Shown here piece by piece: positions 27,124-35,267 of a stretch of 64,000 nt of DNA. Source of the stretch: Firmicutes bacterium TM09-10. GTDB taxonomy: Bacteria; Bacillota; Clostridia; Lachnospirales; Lachnospiraceae. The position numbers and the translations under genes are program-made. How positions within the stretch are numbered: position 1 is the stretch's first letter; every line of letters begins with the position of its first letter. Under the pieces are notes generated by a model that was given only the letters and a program-made list of their open reading frames with translations, did no database searches and was not told the origin of the DNA. The stretch is from positions 1 to 64,000 of the forward strand of contig QUKC01000007.1 of NCBI GenBank assembly GCA_003481005.1, given 5' to 3'.

Positions 27124-28401
27124 ATGAAAAACCAAAGCATAACCGAAGCGATGCTTCAATTTATCGAGGAGAGCCCGACGGCATTCCATGCGGCGGCAAA
27201 CGTAGAAGCGCTGCTTTTGGAGAACGGCTTTGAAAAGCTGGAAAATCTGGCGGAGGGAGCTCTCGTGCCGGGTGGAAGCTATTATACGATGCAGAACGGT
27301 TCTGCGGTGCTGGCGGTGAAAATCCCCGAAAATCCTGCCAAGGGTTTCCGGATTGCAGCAAGCCACAGCGATTCTCCGTGCTTTAAAATCAAGGAAGTGC
27401 CGGAGATGAAGGTGGAAAACACCTATGTGAAGCTGAATGTGGAAAAATACGGCGGCATGATTTTAAGCCCGTGGCTGGATCGCCCGCTTTCCGTTGCCGG
27501 TCGTGTGTTTGTGGCCGGAAAAGATGGAAAACCGGAGGTAAAACTCGTCAATCTGAAAAAAGACCTGTTGATAATTCCCAATGTAGCGATTCATTTTAAC
27601 CGGGAAATCAACAATGGCTTTGCATACAATCCGCAGACAGACATGGCACCGCTGATGGGGCTGGATCAGGAGCTTTCGATCAAAAAGCTGTGCGCAGAAG
27701 CGGCAGACGTGGCGGAAGAGGAGATTCTTGGCAGCGATCTGTATGTGTATAACAGGGATAAAGGGCGCATCATGGGAGCGGACGATTCCCTGATCGGCTC
27801 TCCGCGTCTGGACGATCTGCAATGTGCTTATGCAACGCTGCGCGGATTTCTGGCATCGAAGCCGGAAGAATTTATCAGTGTGTATGCGCTGTTTGACAAT
27901 GAAGAAGTTGGAAGCGGAACGAAGCAGGGCGCAGATTCCACGTTTTTGGAGGAGTTTCTGGAAATTGTTCTGGAAAATATCTATCCGGATAAAAACAGGC
28001 TCTGGAAGCGCAGCTTTTATCAGAACAGCTTTCTTTTGTCCGCGGATAACGGACATGCGGTGCATCCGAACCATCCGGAGAAGACCGATCCGACTAACCG
28101 TCCGTACTTAAACGGCGGCGTTGTGCTCAAATATAACGGCAGTCAGAAATATACGACAGACGGTTATTCTGCAGCAATTGTCCGCCAGATCTGCAATACC
28201 TGGGAGATCCCGCTGCAGACCTTTGCAAACCGTTCGGATATCGCAGGCGGCTCCACGCTCGGAAATATTTCTACTGCCCATGTCTCCATTCCCTCTGCGG
28301 ATGTGGGACTGGCACAGCTGGCCATGCATTCTGCATTCGAGACAGCGGGGGTGAAGGATACCGAAGCACTGGCACAGCTGGCAGAGCATTTATTTGTGTG
28401 A
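27124..28401 (+). CDS. M18 family aminopeptidase
   Basis: The 425-residue zinc aminopeptidase is of the M18 (aspartyl aminopeptidase-like) family and trims N-terminal residues from cytoplasmic peptides. Metal and catalytic residues are recognisable: His in AASHSDSP, Asp in SPRLDDL, Glu-Glu in FDNEEVGSGTKQGA, and a late His in STAHVSIPS. GGAGAGG precedes ATG 27124. It lies 54 bp after feoB on the same strand and may be an operon tail or separately expressed. Nothing in it appears broken. Confidence 0.95.
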   Translation: MKNQSITEAMLQFIEESPTAFHAAANVEALLLENGFEKLENLAEGALVPGGSYYTMQNGSAVLAVKIPENPAKGFRIAASHSDSPCFKIKEVPEMKVENTYVKLNVEKYGGMILSPWLDRPLSVAGRVFVAGKDGKPEVKLVNLKKDLLIIPNVAIHFNREINNGFAYNPQTDMAPLMGLDQELSIKKLCAEAADVAEEEILGSDLYVYNRDKGRIMGADDSLIGSPRLDDLQCAYATLRGFLASKPEEFISVYALFDNEEVGSGTKQGADSTFLEEFLEIVLENIYPDKNRLWKRSFYQNSFLLSADNGHAVHPNHPEKTDPTNRPYLNGGVVLKYNGSQKYTTDGYSAAIVRQICNTWEIPLQTFANRSDIAGGSTLGNISTAHVSIPSADVGLAQLAMHSAFETAGVKDTEALAQLAEHLFV

Positions 28402-28547
28402 GTTTCCTTTGACACGAGAGGACGAAATCGGAGTGTTGTTACCTGACCCGGGAAAAATTCGCTTCAAACGAAATTAAGACGAAAAATGTTGGATTTATTT
28501 CGCTATATAGGATGTAATTGCGTTAGATCATCGTTTGGAGGTGCGTT

Positions 28548-28613
28548 ATGGACTATTTATCTTGTGCGGATGTTGTTTCTGACGAGTCAAATGTGAAAAG
28601 AATGATAAATTAA
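28548..28613 (+). CDS. Putative 21-codon ORF with strong ribosome-binding site
   Basis: ATG at 28548 follows TTGGAGGTGCGTT, a good site, and reads MDYLSCADVVSDESNVKRMI then N before two tandem TAA codons. It is in the same frame as the membrane ORF that opens at 28626, separated only by the TAA TAA and four codons. It may be a leader peptide, or the true 5' part of a gene that has decayed. No family is recognised. The rest of the gap 28402-28547 shows nothing clear. Confidence 0.3.
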   Translation: MDYLSCADVVSDESNVKRMIN

Positions 28614-28625
28614 TAATCGATTACC

Positions 28626-29464
28626 GTGATGCCCATTATATTGACGAATAAACTGGGAAAATATAAACTCCTTCGATACGGACTGATCGCAGGAGTTGTT
28701 TTGCTGCTGTTTCTCATAGGATTTAATTCTACCTGTAACGTAGTGATAATTGCTATCGATATATATGGAGTCTGGGCTTTTTTCAGAAGAAAAAAAGAAG
28801 ATGATCTGGCATGGGAAGAGCGCCAGGCAAACGAAGAAAAAGAGCGAAGGGCCACAGAGTGCTATCAGAAAGCAGAGGATATCAAAAAGACAGATCTGGT
28901 GCAGGCGCGCGAACTTTACCGCGAGGCAATGGAGAACACAGTCCGCTGAAGGATTTGCCTCGGATCCATATGCTGTATGCAGAGAAATTGAAAAAAGAGG
29001 CAATAGACAATCTGAAATCGGAACAGCGCCCAGAAGCGTATCCATCTCGCATCGAGGCATGCAGAGAGGCTATTTTGGAAACGGGAAAGGCAATTTTCTG
29101 GCAAAAATGTATTTCCAGACAGCCGGAGAAAAATGATAAAGAAGTAAATCAGATGTATGAAGTGCAGAAGGAGCTTTATGTATATCTGGATTCCCTGGAG
29201 GATCTGAAACATTACGCGGAAAAGAAAAAGCGGATCGATGCGGAAATAGAAAAGGCAGAAGAAGAGCACGCAAGGGAAGCTGCTTTGTACGCGCAGAAAA
29301 AGAAGGAAGATGCTCTGCGGAATGCAGAGATGATGGGAGTCATTTTTGGAGCAGAGATGGAGGCATATTTGCTGGCAAGAGACTTTGCAGAAGAAATCAA
29401 AGAGGATCCCTGGCTGTATTGTGCCCTTACAGATGTCGATCCGTGGCTTGTGAATATACTGTAG
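28626..29464 (+). pseudogene. Frameshifted membrane/coiled-coil protein gene
   Basis: Two ORFs form one gene split by a -1 shift near 28943. The first (28626-28949) encodes two hydrophobic segments (about residues 14-32 and 36-52) and the start of a charged helix that stops at TGA shortly after ARELYREAMENT. The second frame continues that helix with PLKDLPRIHMLYAEKLKKEA and runs to 29464 through long coiled coil (RIDAEIEKAEEEHAREAA) to a conserved-looking end DPWLYCALTDVDPWLVNIL. One added base after ACA would restore a protein of about 280 residues. It could be a real frameshift mutation, a sequencing error or, less likely, programmed slippage; I see no classic slippery heptamer. The start lacks a clear ribosome-binding site. 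Function unknown. Confidence 0.6.
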
Positions 29465-29512
29465 GACTGTAAATCTGCGCCAGGCTGCACCGGACTTTAC
29501 AGGAGAAGGAGA

Positions 29513-29839
29513 ATGTCAATGCCCTACGATTTTCGGGATAATCGAACGAATTACGAAAAAGAAAAAGAAGTGCGGGAAAAGCGTCTGTCCGCTTATTCGG
29601 AAGACATTCAGAAAAGGACGTTGGAGCAGTCCTGTGAGCTGATCCGGCAGCTGGTGGAAGAGAGACAGCGGCAGGGGATGACCCAGCAGGAGGTGGCGGA
29701 CATTACAGGAATTTTGCCTTCGAATCTGGCGCGGCTGGAGAGTGGAAAAAGAGTTCCGACACTGGTTGTTTTACAGAAATATGCCTCCGCCTTGGGAAAA
29801 CATATCGAGTTAAAGCTTTGCGACGGGGCGGAGGAATAG
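29513..29839 (+). CDS. XRE-family helix-turn-helix protein (HigA-like)
   Basis: The 108-residue protein has a helix-turn-helix in its C-terminal half (about 48-102): MTQQEVADITGILPSNLARL, followed by ESGKRVPTLVVLQKYASALG, with an N-terminal charged helical region. The layout matches HigA-type antitoxins or small XRE regulators. GGAGAAGGAG precedes the ATG. The next gene begins one base after its stop, so the two are co-transcribed. A toxin of the HigB/RelE type is not evident in the neighbour, so a toxin-antitoxin reading is only a possibility. Confidence 0.75.
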   Translation: MSMPYDFRDNRTNYEKEKEVREKRLSAYSEDIQKRTLEQSCELIRQLVEERQRQGMTQQEVADITGILPSNLARLESGKRVPTLVVLQKYASALGKHIELKLCDGAEE

Positions 29840-29840
29840 T

Positions 29841-30257
29841 ATGGGGGAAGAAACTCAACCAATCGCCGGTTTACATAGGGATATTGAGGAACTTCCGCAC
29901 GCGGAGCTATTGACTGTCCTCCACGAAAACCACGACGAGCAGCATCTCTGGGACTGCATTGTTGCATTTGAGGGATATCCGTTTCAGACGATTTCCGGAC
30001 TGCCGTTTTCCTATCAACTGAAAACCGGACGAAACGGCGAGCTGACGAAGGAGCTCTGGATTGACCGGCGGGAAAACAGCAAGAGCCTGGCGTGGAGCTC
30101 GGTGCGGCTGGCATTTGAAAAGACGGAAGGAAGGCCGGTTGTGGCACGACCGAAAGCACTGGGAGATATCCGCGGCATATCTTATATTTACGGGATTTTT
30201 CTGAAATTTGGGCTGATCGAGGCAGCACAGAACAATACGAAAAAAGAAGAGACCTGA
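29841..30257 (+). CDS. Uncharacterised 138-residue protein paired with an XRE gene
   Basis: It starts 1 bp after the XRE gene; GGAGGAATAGT precedes the ATG. It has no membrane segment. Central residues (PFQTISGLPFSYQLKTGRNG, then ELWIDRRENSKSLAWSSVRL) look like a compact beta-rich domain, and the C-terminal half (RPKALGDIRGISYIYGIFLK) is basic and could bind nucleic acid (inference). I do not recognise the family. Its tight pairing with an XRE protein suggests a joint regulatory or toxin-antitoxin-like role. Confidence 0.65.
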   Translation: MGEETQPIAGLHRDIEELPHAELLTVLHENHDEQHLWDCIVAFEGYPFQTISGLPFSYQLKTGRNGELTKELWIDRRENSKSLAWSSVRLAFEKTEGRPVVARPKALGDIRGISYIYGIFLKFGLIEAAQNNTKKEET

Positions 30258-30269
30258 AAGTCGATTACT

Positions 30270-30305
30270 GTTCACTCGCGCCATTCGCAAACGGTACGAG
30301 TGAAC
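30270..30305. repeat. Palindromic repeat, GTTCACTCG family, copy 1 (short)
   Basis: GTTCACTCG (30270-30278) and CGAGTGAAC (30297-30305) form a perfect 9-bp palindrome around an 18-nt core that includes CGCCATTCGCAAA, a core shared with the copies near 36138 (inverted) and 49945. Confidence 0.75.
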
Positions 30306-30339
30306 TGCAATGGAAATTTTTTAAAATCCGCAAAAAGTC

Positions 30340-30368
30340 TTGCATTGCGCACACTCCTATGGTATTAT
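30340..30368 (+). promoter_or_regulatory. Promoter for rpmE
   Basis: TTGCAT (30340-30345), 17-bp spacer, TATTAT (30363-30368). Predicted start is near 30375. Confidence 0.65.
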
Positions 30369-30375
30369 GAATAAG

Positions 30376-30467
30376 CTGTCCGTAGAATATTACAGGCAGT
30401 GGCCGAAAGGCCTCGCGGATGAGAACAAGTACAGATAACCAATCAATATAAGACGAGGTGAAAGGAA
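30376..30467 (+). promoter_or_regulatory. rpmE 5' leader, possible L31 autoregulatory leader
   Basis: The roughly 90-nt leader contains a GGCC-GAAA-GGCC tetraloop hairpin (30402-30413) and precedes a good ribosome-binding site (AGGTGAAAGGAA). L31 leaders are known in Firmicutes; I cannot confirm the consensus here by eye. Confidence 0.35.
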
Positions 30468-30674
30468 ATGAAAGCAGGAATCCATCCTAACTACTACCAG
30501 GCAACTGTAACCTGTAACTGTGGCAACACATTCGTAACCGGCTCTACCAAGCCCGAACTTCACGTTGAAGTTTGCTCTAAGTGCCATTCTTTCTACACTG
30601 GCCAGCAGAAGGCAGCACAGGCTCGCGGACGTATCGATAAGTTCAACCGCAAGTATGGTGTGGCAAGCAAATAA
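30468..30674 (+). CDS. rpmE: 50S ribosomal protein L31 (zinc-binding type)
   Basis: The 68-residue ribosomal protein bridges the large and small subunits. It carries the zinc ligands of the C+ form: CNCGNTF (Cys16 and Cys18) and CSKCHSF (Cys37 and Cys40). MKAGIHPNY is the conserved opening. It has its own promoter, leader and terminator, and starts the common Clostridia cluster rpmE-DUF1385-prmC-prfA. Zinc-binding L31 is usually the zinc-replete paralogue; no zinc-free paralogue is in the window. Confidence 0.97.
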   Translation: MKAGIHPNYYQATVTCNCGNTFVTGSTKPELHVEVCSKCHSFYTGQQKAAQARGRIDKFNRKYGVASK

Positions 30675-30683
30675 GAAATTGGG

Positions 30684-30722
30684 TAAGGTTGAGGTTTTTA
30701 TAAATCTCAACCTTAATTTAAT
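30684..30722 (+). terminator. Terminator after rpmE
   Basis: TAAGGTTGAG (30684-30693) pairs perfectly with CTCAACCTTA (30706-30715), followed by an AT-rich tail. Confidence 0.75.
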
Positions 30723-30728
30723 TGTGAC

Positions 30729-30759
30729 AATAGAATGCGCGCTTTGCGAGCATTCTATT
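30729..30759. repeat. Palindromic repeat, AATAGAATGC family, copy 1
   Basis: AATAGAATGC (30729-30738) and GCATTCTATT (30750-30759) form a palindrome with a CGC..GCG inner stem; CCTTTTT follows, so it may also terminate. Matching copies lie at 34144-34176 and, degenerate, at 48950-48974. Confidence 0.8.
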
Positions 30760-30801
30760 CCTTTTTAGCGTGCAGAATTCTTTTTAATAAGGACTACAAT
30801 T

Positions 30802-31953
30802 ATGGGAAAAAAGAGAAAAAAAAGATGCTATTGCGGAATCGGCGGGCAGGCGGTTCTGGAAGGTGTCATGATGAAAAATCAGGACAGCTATGCGGTTGCA
30901 GTGCGCAGACCGGATGGTGAAATTGAGCTGAAAAAAGAAGATTATAAAGGAATCTGGGGCGATAAGAAGATCACGAAGATTCCTTTTTTACGCGGTGTAT
31001 TTAATTTTATAGACTCGCTGGTGCTTGGCATGAGCACACTGACCTGGTCGGCGCAGTTTTTTGAAGAAGACGAGCCGGAGAAGAATATAGCCGACCAGAA
31101 GAAAAAGGCCAAAAAGCCGGAGCAGAAGGAAACGGTTTCGGATGCAGTCACAGAAAACGTGGATGGGAAAGCGGATGCGACGGATACGAAAGAGAAAAAA
31201 TCCGGCGCGGCAGAAAGCATTGCAGTCGGCGGAACGGTTGCGCTGTCGATTCTGATGGCAGTTGCAATTTTTATCGTGCTGCCGTATTTTCTGAGCATGC
31301 TGTTTTCCCACTATGTGCTGAATGAGTCGCTGCTGGCGATTGTGGAAGGCGTGCTGCGTATCGTGATTTTCGTTGCATATGTAGCAGGAATTTCCGCGAT
31401 GAAGGATATCCGGCGCGTATATATGTATCACGGCGCGGAGCATAAATGTATCAACTGCATCGAGCGCGGCAGAGAGCTGACGGTGAAAAATGTCCGCAAA
31501 AGCTCCAGACTGCACAAGCGCTGCGGAACGAGCTTTTTGTTGTTTGTCATGCTGGTGAGCATCGTACTGTTTTTGTTTATCCGAGTACAGAACCCGCTGT
31601 TGAGACTTGGATTGCGGATTCTTTTGATTCCTGTGATCGCCGGAATTTCCTATGAGCTGATTCGTCTGGCTGGACGCAGCGACAATTTCCTTGTTCGGAT
31701 CATTTCTGCGCCTGGCATGTGGCTGCAGAGGCTGACAACCAAAGAGCCGGACGATTCGATGATCGAGGTTGCGATCGCCTCTGTGGAAGCGGTATTTGAC
31801 TGGAAGGCGTATCTGAAAGAGACGTTCGGATACGACGTGGAGGACTGGGAAAAGCAGGATGCGGCGGCAAAAGCGCAGGAAACAGAGGACGCAGAAGCGG
31901 CTGACGGTATGGAGGCAGGTAAAGCAGCTGCGGAAGAAAGTAGGGAGCAGTGA
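30802..31953 (+). CDS. DUF1385 family membrane protein (YqhQ-like)
   Basis: The 383-residue protein opens with a YCGIGGQAVLEGVMMKNQ signature and has the HGAEHKCINCIERG motif (about 213-226) typical of DUF1385, thought to be a metal-dependent membrane enzyme. There are about four membrane segments (about 147-170, 180-200, 243-260, 265-285). An acidic/Lys-rich insert (about 90-145) and an Ala/Glu-rich tail are low-complexity. GGAGG-like AAGGACT precedes the start. prmC begins at its stop codon, and prfA follows; this gene order is widespread in Firmicutes. The biochemical role is not established. Confidence 0.92.
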   Translation: MGKKRKKRCYCGIGGQAVLEGVMMKNQDSYAVAVRRPDGEIELKKEDYKGIWGDKKITKIPFLRGVFNFIDSLVLGMSTLTWSAQFFEEDEPEKNIADQKKKAKKPEQKETVSDAVTENVDGKADATDTKEKKSGAAESIAVGGTVALSILMAVAIFIVLPYFLSMLFSHYVLNESLLAIVEGVLRIVIFVAYVAGISAMKDIRRVYMYHGAEHKCINCIERGRELTVKNVRKSSRLHKRCGTSFLLFVMLVSIVLFLFIRVQNPLLRLGLRILLIPVIAGISYELIRLAGRSDNFLVRIISAPGMWLQRLTTKEPDDSMIEVAIASVEAVFDWKAYLKETFGYDVEDWEKQDAAAKAQETEDAEAADGMEAGKAAAEESREQ

Positions 31954-32786
31954 TGGAGTACCGTAGCCTTTATGCTCTTGGAAAAGAAAAGCTGGCGGCA
32001 GCAGGCATCCCGGAAGCCGATCTCGATGCGCGGCTGTTGCTGGAATATGTCTGCCATACGAGCCGTAACGATCTGCTGGTGCACGGCGATCGCGAGGTTG
32101 CAGAGACAGAGCAGCAGGCGTATGAGCAGTTGCTTGCAAAACGCGCAGAGCATATCCCGCTGCAGCAGCTGACCGGAGAGCAGGAGTTTATGGGACTGAC
32201 CTTTTCAGTCAATGAACATGTATTGATTCCTCGTCAGGATACGGAAGTTCTGGTGGAAGAAGTGATGAAAAACCTTCATGACGGATTTCGGATTCTGGAT
32301 CTTTGTACGGGTTCCGGCTGCATTTTACTGAGCCTTTTACACTATTCCAACGATTGCAGCGGCGTTGGCGCCGACCTGTCGGAGGAAGCGTTGGAAGTGG
32401 CGCGAAAAAATGCAGAGCAGCTGGGGGAAAGCAGTGCGTTGTTTGTGCAGGGCGATCTGTTTGCGCCGGTCGAGGGAAAGTTTGAGATTATTGTATCCAA
32501 TCCGCCTTATATCTGCTCCGATGTGATTCCGACGCTGATGGAAGAGGTGCGGGAGCATGAGCCGATGCAGGCGCTGGATGGCGGTGCAGACGGACTGGAT
32601 TTTTACCGGAAAATCATACAGGGCGCAAAGGAACATCTCTGCGGCGGCGGGCAGTTGTTTTTTGAGATCGGTTACGATCAGGGAGAAGCTGTGCAGCGGC
32701 TGATGGAGCAGGCAGGCTACCGGGAAGTGGAGTGCGTGCAGGATTTTGCCGGACTGGACAGAGTCGTATTTGGAACGTTGTGGTAA
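31953..32786 (+). CDS. prmC: Peptide chain release factor N5-glutamine methyltransferase
   Basis: The 277-residue SAM-dependent enzyme methylates the Gln of the GGQ motif in release factors. The N-terminal helical domain (about 1-85) is followed by a Rossmann methyltransferase domain with LDLCTGSGCILLSL and the catalytic SNPPYI motif. The ATG at 31953 overlaps the last base of the DUF1385 stop; a GTG one codon earlier is an alternative. Its substrate RF1 is encoded by the next gene, 123 bp away, past a large palindromic repeat inserted directly after the prmC stop. Confidence 0.96.
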   Translation: MEYRSLYALGKEKLAAAGIPEADLDARLLLEYVCHTSRNDLLVHGDREVAETEQQAYEQLLAKRAEHIPLQQLTGEQEFMGLTFSVNEHVLIPRQDTEVLVEEVMKNLHDGFRILDLCTGSGCILLSLLHYSNDCSGVGADLSEEALEVARKNAEQLGESSALFVQGDLFAPVEGKFEIIVSNPPYICSDVIPTLMEEVREHEPMQALDGGADGLDFYRKIIQGAKEHLCGGGQLFFEIGYDQGEAVQRLMEQAGYREVECVQDFAGLDRVVFGTLW

Positions 32787-32879
32787 GTTACAGTTCACTC
32801 GTGGCTTCGCGTTCACAGCTTCCATGCTTGCATGAGAATCTGTGAACACGAAGCTATGAATGACACGGGGAACTGTAAC
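32787..32879. repeat. Palindromic repeat, GTTCACTCG family, copy 2 (93 bp, nested hairpin)
   Basis: Outer arms GTTACAGTTC (32787-32796) and GAACTGTAAC (32870-32879) are perfect. Inside, GTTCACAG (32811-32818) pairs with CTGTGAAC (32840-32847), with GCTTCG-N-GTTCACAG on both sides, and a CATG-CTTG-CATG tip. The whole element folds into one long hairpin. It begins at the first base after the prmC stop and lies just before prfA. Confidence 0.85.
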
Positions 32880-32909
32880 CGTTTTGACAGATAGAATGGA
32901 GAAAATCAG

Positions 32910-33992
32910 ATGTTTGATAAACTGGAGGATTTGCTGATTCGGTTTGAAGAGATTATGGGCGAATTAAATGAGCCTGATGTCACAGCCAATCAGGAACGCT
33001 TCCGTGCCCTGATGAAGGAGCAGAGTGATCTGACTCCGATCGTCGAGGCGTATCGGGAATATAAGAAGTGCAATCAGGATATCGAAGACAGCCTGATGAT
33101 GCTGGACGAGGAAAATGATCCGGATATGCGCGAAATGTTAAAAGAGGAGTTAAACAGCGCAAAGACCCGCGTTTCGGAGCTGGAGGAGGAACTGAAAATC
33201 CTGCTGCTTCCCAAGGACCCCAACGATGAGAAAAACGTTATCGTGGAAATCCGTGCGGGTGCGGGCGGCGACGAGGCGGCGCTGTTTGCAGCGGAAATTT
33301 ATCGGATGTATGTGCGCTATGCAGAGCGTCAGCGTTGGCGGGTGGAGACGATGGACGTGGAAGAAATCGGCATCGGCGGCATGAAATATGTCAGCTTCAT
33401 GATTTCCGGTCAGGGTGCGTATTCGAGGCTCAAATATGAGAGCGGTGTGCATCGTGTGCAGCGTGTGCCGGAGACGGAGAGCGGCGGCAGAATCCACACC
33501 TCGACGATCACGGTTGCGATTATGCCGGAGGTAGAGGATTTCGACGTGCAGATCGATATGAACGACTGTAAATTCGATGTATTCCGTGCATCCGGAAACG
33601 GCGGTCAGTGCGTCAACACGACGGACTCTGCGGTACGTCTGACCCACATCCCGACCGGAATCGTAATTTCCTGCCAGGATGAAAAGAGCCAGCTGAAAAA
33701 TAAAGACAAGGCGTTGAAGGTGCTGCGTGCAAAGCTGTATGATTTGGAACAGCAGAAGCGCCACGACGAGGAAGCTGAGCTGCGCCGCAGTCAGGTAGGA
33801 ACCGGCGACCGTTCTGAGAAAATCCGTACCTACAACTTCCCTCAGGGACGTGTGACGGATCACAGAATCAAGCTGACACTGTACAAAATTGATGCGATCA
33901 TGGACGGCGACATCCAGGAGCTGATCGATAACCTGACTGCCGCTGATCAGGCGGCAAAGCTTGCAAAGATGAATCAGAATGCAATCGCCTGA
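32910..33992 (+). CDS. prfA: Peptide chain release factor 1
   Basis: The 360-residue factor reads UAA and UAG stops and triggers peptide release. Domain 1 is helical; the stop-codon recognition tripeptide is Pro187-Glu188-Thr189 (PET in [15 protein letters not shown]); the peptidyl-transfer motif GGQ is at 231-233 in [17 protein letters not shown]. Length is normal. The last 14 codons of the gene recur downstream at 34002-34054 with only third-position changes (see the repeat entry). GGAGAAAATCAG precedes the ATG. It is the end of the DUF1385-prmC-prfA group. Confidence 0.98.
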   Translation: MFDKLEDLLIRFEEIMGELNEPDVTANQERFRALMKEQSDLTPIVEAYREYKKCNQDIEDSLMMLDEENDPDMREMLKEELNSAKTRVSELEEELKILLLPKDPNDEKNVIVEIRAGAGGDEAALFAAEIYRMYVRYAERQRWRVETMDVEEIGIGGMKYVSFMISGQGAYSRLKYESGVHRVQRVPETESGGRIHTSTITVAIMPEVEDFDVQIDMNDCKFDVFRASGNGGQCVNTTDSAVRLTHIPTGIVISCQDEKSQLKNKDKALKVLRAKLYDLEQQKRHDEEAELRRSQVGTGDRSEKIRTYNFPQGRVTDHRIKLTLYKIDAIMDGDIQELIDNLTAADQAAKLAKMNQNAIA

Positions 33993-34054
33993 TCGGTATG
34001 CGATCCAGGCAGCAAAACTTGCAAAGATGAATCAAAATGCGATTGCCTGATCGG
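33944..34054 (+). repeat. Diverged tandem duplication of the prfA 3' end
   Basis: The 53 bp at 33944-33996 (codons for [15 protein letters not shown], stop and CGG) recur at 34002-34054. Within the coding part the two copies differ only at third codon positions (GCG/GCA, AAG/AAA, CAG/CAA, GCA/GCG, ATC/ATT), plus one extra C near the left end. The second copy has no gene upstream, so it is a remnant. Confidence 0.88.
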
Positions 34055-34076
34055 CAGGGTATTTAAATAGAGAATA

Positions 34077-34132
34077 AAAAAAACCGCTCCCGCACCTGGG
34101 ATTTATTGTCCAAAGGTGCAGGAGCGGTTTTT
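34077..34132 (+). terminator. Terminator after prfA
   Basis: AAACCGCTCC (34081-34090) with GCACCT pairs with AGGTGC and GGAGCGGTTT, followed by a T-run. Confidence 0.88.
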
Positions 34133-34143
34133 CTGATTCATGA

Positions 34144-34176
34144 CAATAGAATGCTCGCAGAGCGTGCATTCTATTG
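34144..34176. repeat. Palindromic repeat, AATAGAATGC family, copy 2
   Basis: CAATAGAATGC (34144-34154) and GCATTCTATTG (34166-34176) form a perfect 11-bp palindrome. It lies 3 bp from the pseB stop on the minus strand and near the prfA terminator. Confidence 0.82.
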
Positions 34177-34178
34177 TT

Positions 34179-35174
34179 TTATACAGTCTTAACAGTCTTT
34201 AACAGCTCGCGGATCTGTTCTACGGACAGCCATTCCGTATTATTGTCGGAGCTGTAGGAGAAGCCTTCGGCTACCTTGTGACCGCTCATGTCAGGCAGCT
34301 GTTTGTTGTTCCAGGTCATCTGGGGATATACGATGAAGTGCTTTTCGTATTCGTAGGTCGTAAAGGAATCCTCAGTTGTTACCATGATTTCATGCAGCTT
34401 TTCGCCGGGGCGGATACCGATTTCCTTGATTCCGCAGCCGGGAAGCATCGCTTCTGCGAGGTCGGTAATCTTAAAGGAAGGGATTTTGCTGATAAAGGTT
34501 TCGCCGCCTTTTGCTTCTTCGAGGGCTTTAATCACCAGTTGCACGCCCTGCTCCAGGCTGATCCAGAAACGGGTCATGCGCAGGTCGGTGATCGGAAGCT
34601 CTGTCTGCCCGTCTGCGATGAGCTTGCGGAAAAACGGGATAATCGAACCGCGGCTTCCTGCAACGTTGCCGTAGCGAACGATCGAGAAGTTGATGTCCTT
34701 ATTGCCGACATAGGCGTTCGCTGCGATAAACAGCTTGTCGCTGACGAGCTTTGTGCCGCCGTAAAGGTTGACCGGGTTTACCGCTTTGTCGGTGGAAAGT
34801 GCAACGACCTTTTTTACATTGGTGTCCAGGGCTGCCTCGATGATGTTCATCGCGCCGTGAATGTTGGTCTTGATCGCTTCGTTCGGGTTATATTCGCAGG
34901 CGGGAACCTGTTTTAAGGCTGCTGCATGGATGACATAATCAACACCTTCAAATGCGCGGCGCAGACGCTCCTGATCTCTGACATCGCCGATGAAGAAGCG
35001 AAGCTTGTCTGCATATTCCTTGAATTCATTTTCCATCATCCACTGTTTAAATTCGTCTCTGGAATAAATGATCACTTTTTTGGGGTTGTAGTGCTCCATG
35101 ACATAACGGGTAAAGCATTTGCCGAAAGAACCGGTACCACCTGTGATCAGAATTGTTTTACCATCTAATAACAT
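34179..35174 (-). CDS. pseB: UDP-N-acetylglucosamine 4,6-dehydratase (inverting)
   Basis: The 331-residue short-chain dehydrogenase/reductase performs the first step of pseudaminic acid synthesis, C5-inverting dehydration of UDP-GlcNAc. The NADP site is TGGTGSFG (11-18), the catalytic triad is Asp129, Lys130 and Tyr138 in STDKAVNPVNLYGGTK, and GDVRD and SIVRYGNVAGSRGSIIP are typical of PseB/FlaA1. The start at 35174 follows GCGGAGG and is preferred over 35219. None of the other pse genes or flagellar genes is in the window, so its product may feed another sugar pathway. It appears to be monocistronic. Confidence 0.93.
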   Translation of the reverse strand: MLLDGKTILITGGTGSFGKCFTRYVMEHYNPKKVIIYSRDEFKQWMMENEFKEYADKLRFFIGDVRDQERLRRAFEGVDYVIHAAALKQVPACEYNPNEAIKTNIHGAMNIIEAALDTNVKKVVALSTDKAVNPVNLYGGTKLVSDKLFIAANAYVGNKDINFSIVRYGNVAGSRGSIIPFFRKLIADGQTELPITDLRMTRFWISLEQGVQLVIKALEEAKGGETFISKIPSFKITDLAEAMLPGCGIKEIGIRPGEKLHEIMVTTEDSFTTYEYEKHFIVYPQMTWNNKQLPDMSGHKVAEGFSYSSDNNTEWLSVEQIRELLKTVKTV

Positions 35175-35267
35175 ATATACATTCCTCCGCTGAATTGGCA
35201 GAATGAGCCAATCATTCAATCTTTATCATCATAGCATAGATTGGGCGCAATTGCATCATCTTTTTTG

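Noticed and set aside
30988..32139. 383-codon open frame on the minus strand
   Set aside because: Antisense to DUF1385 and prmC; Arg/His/Gln-rich shadow translation.
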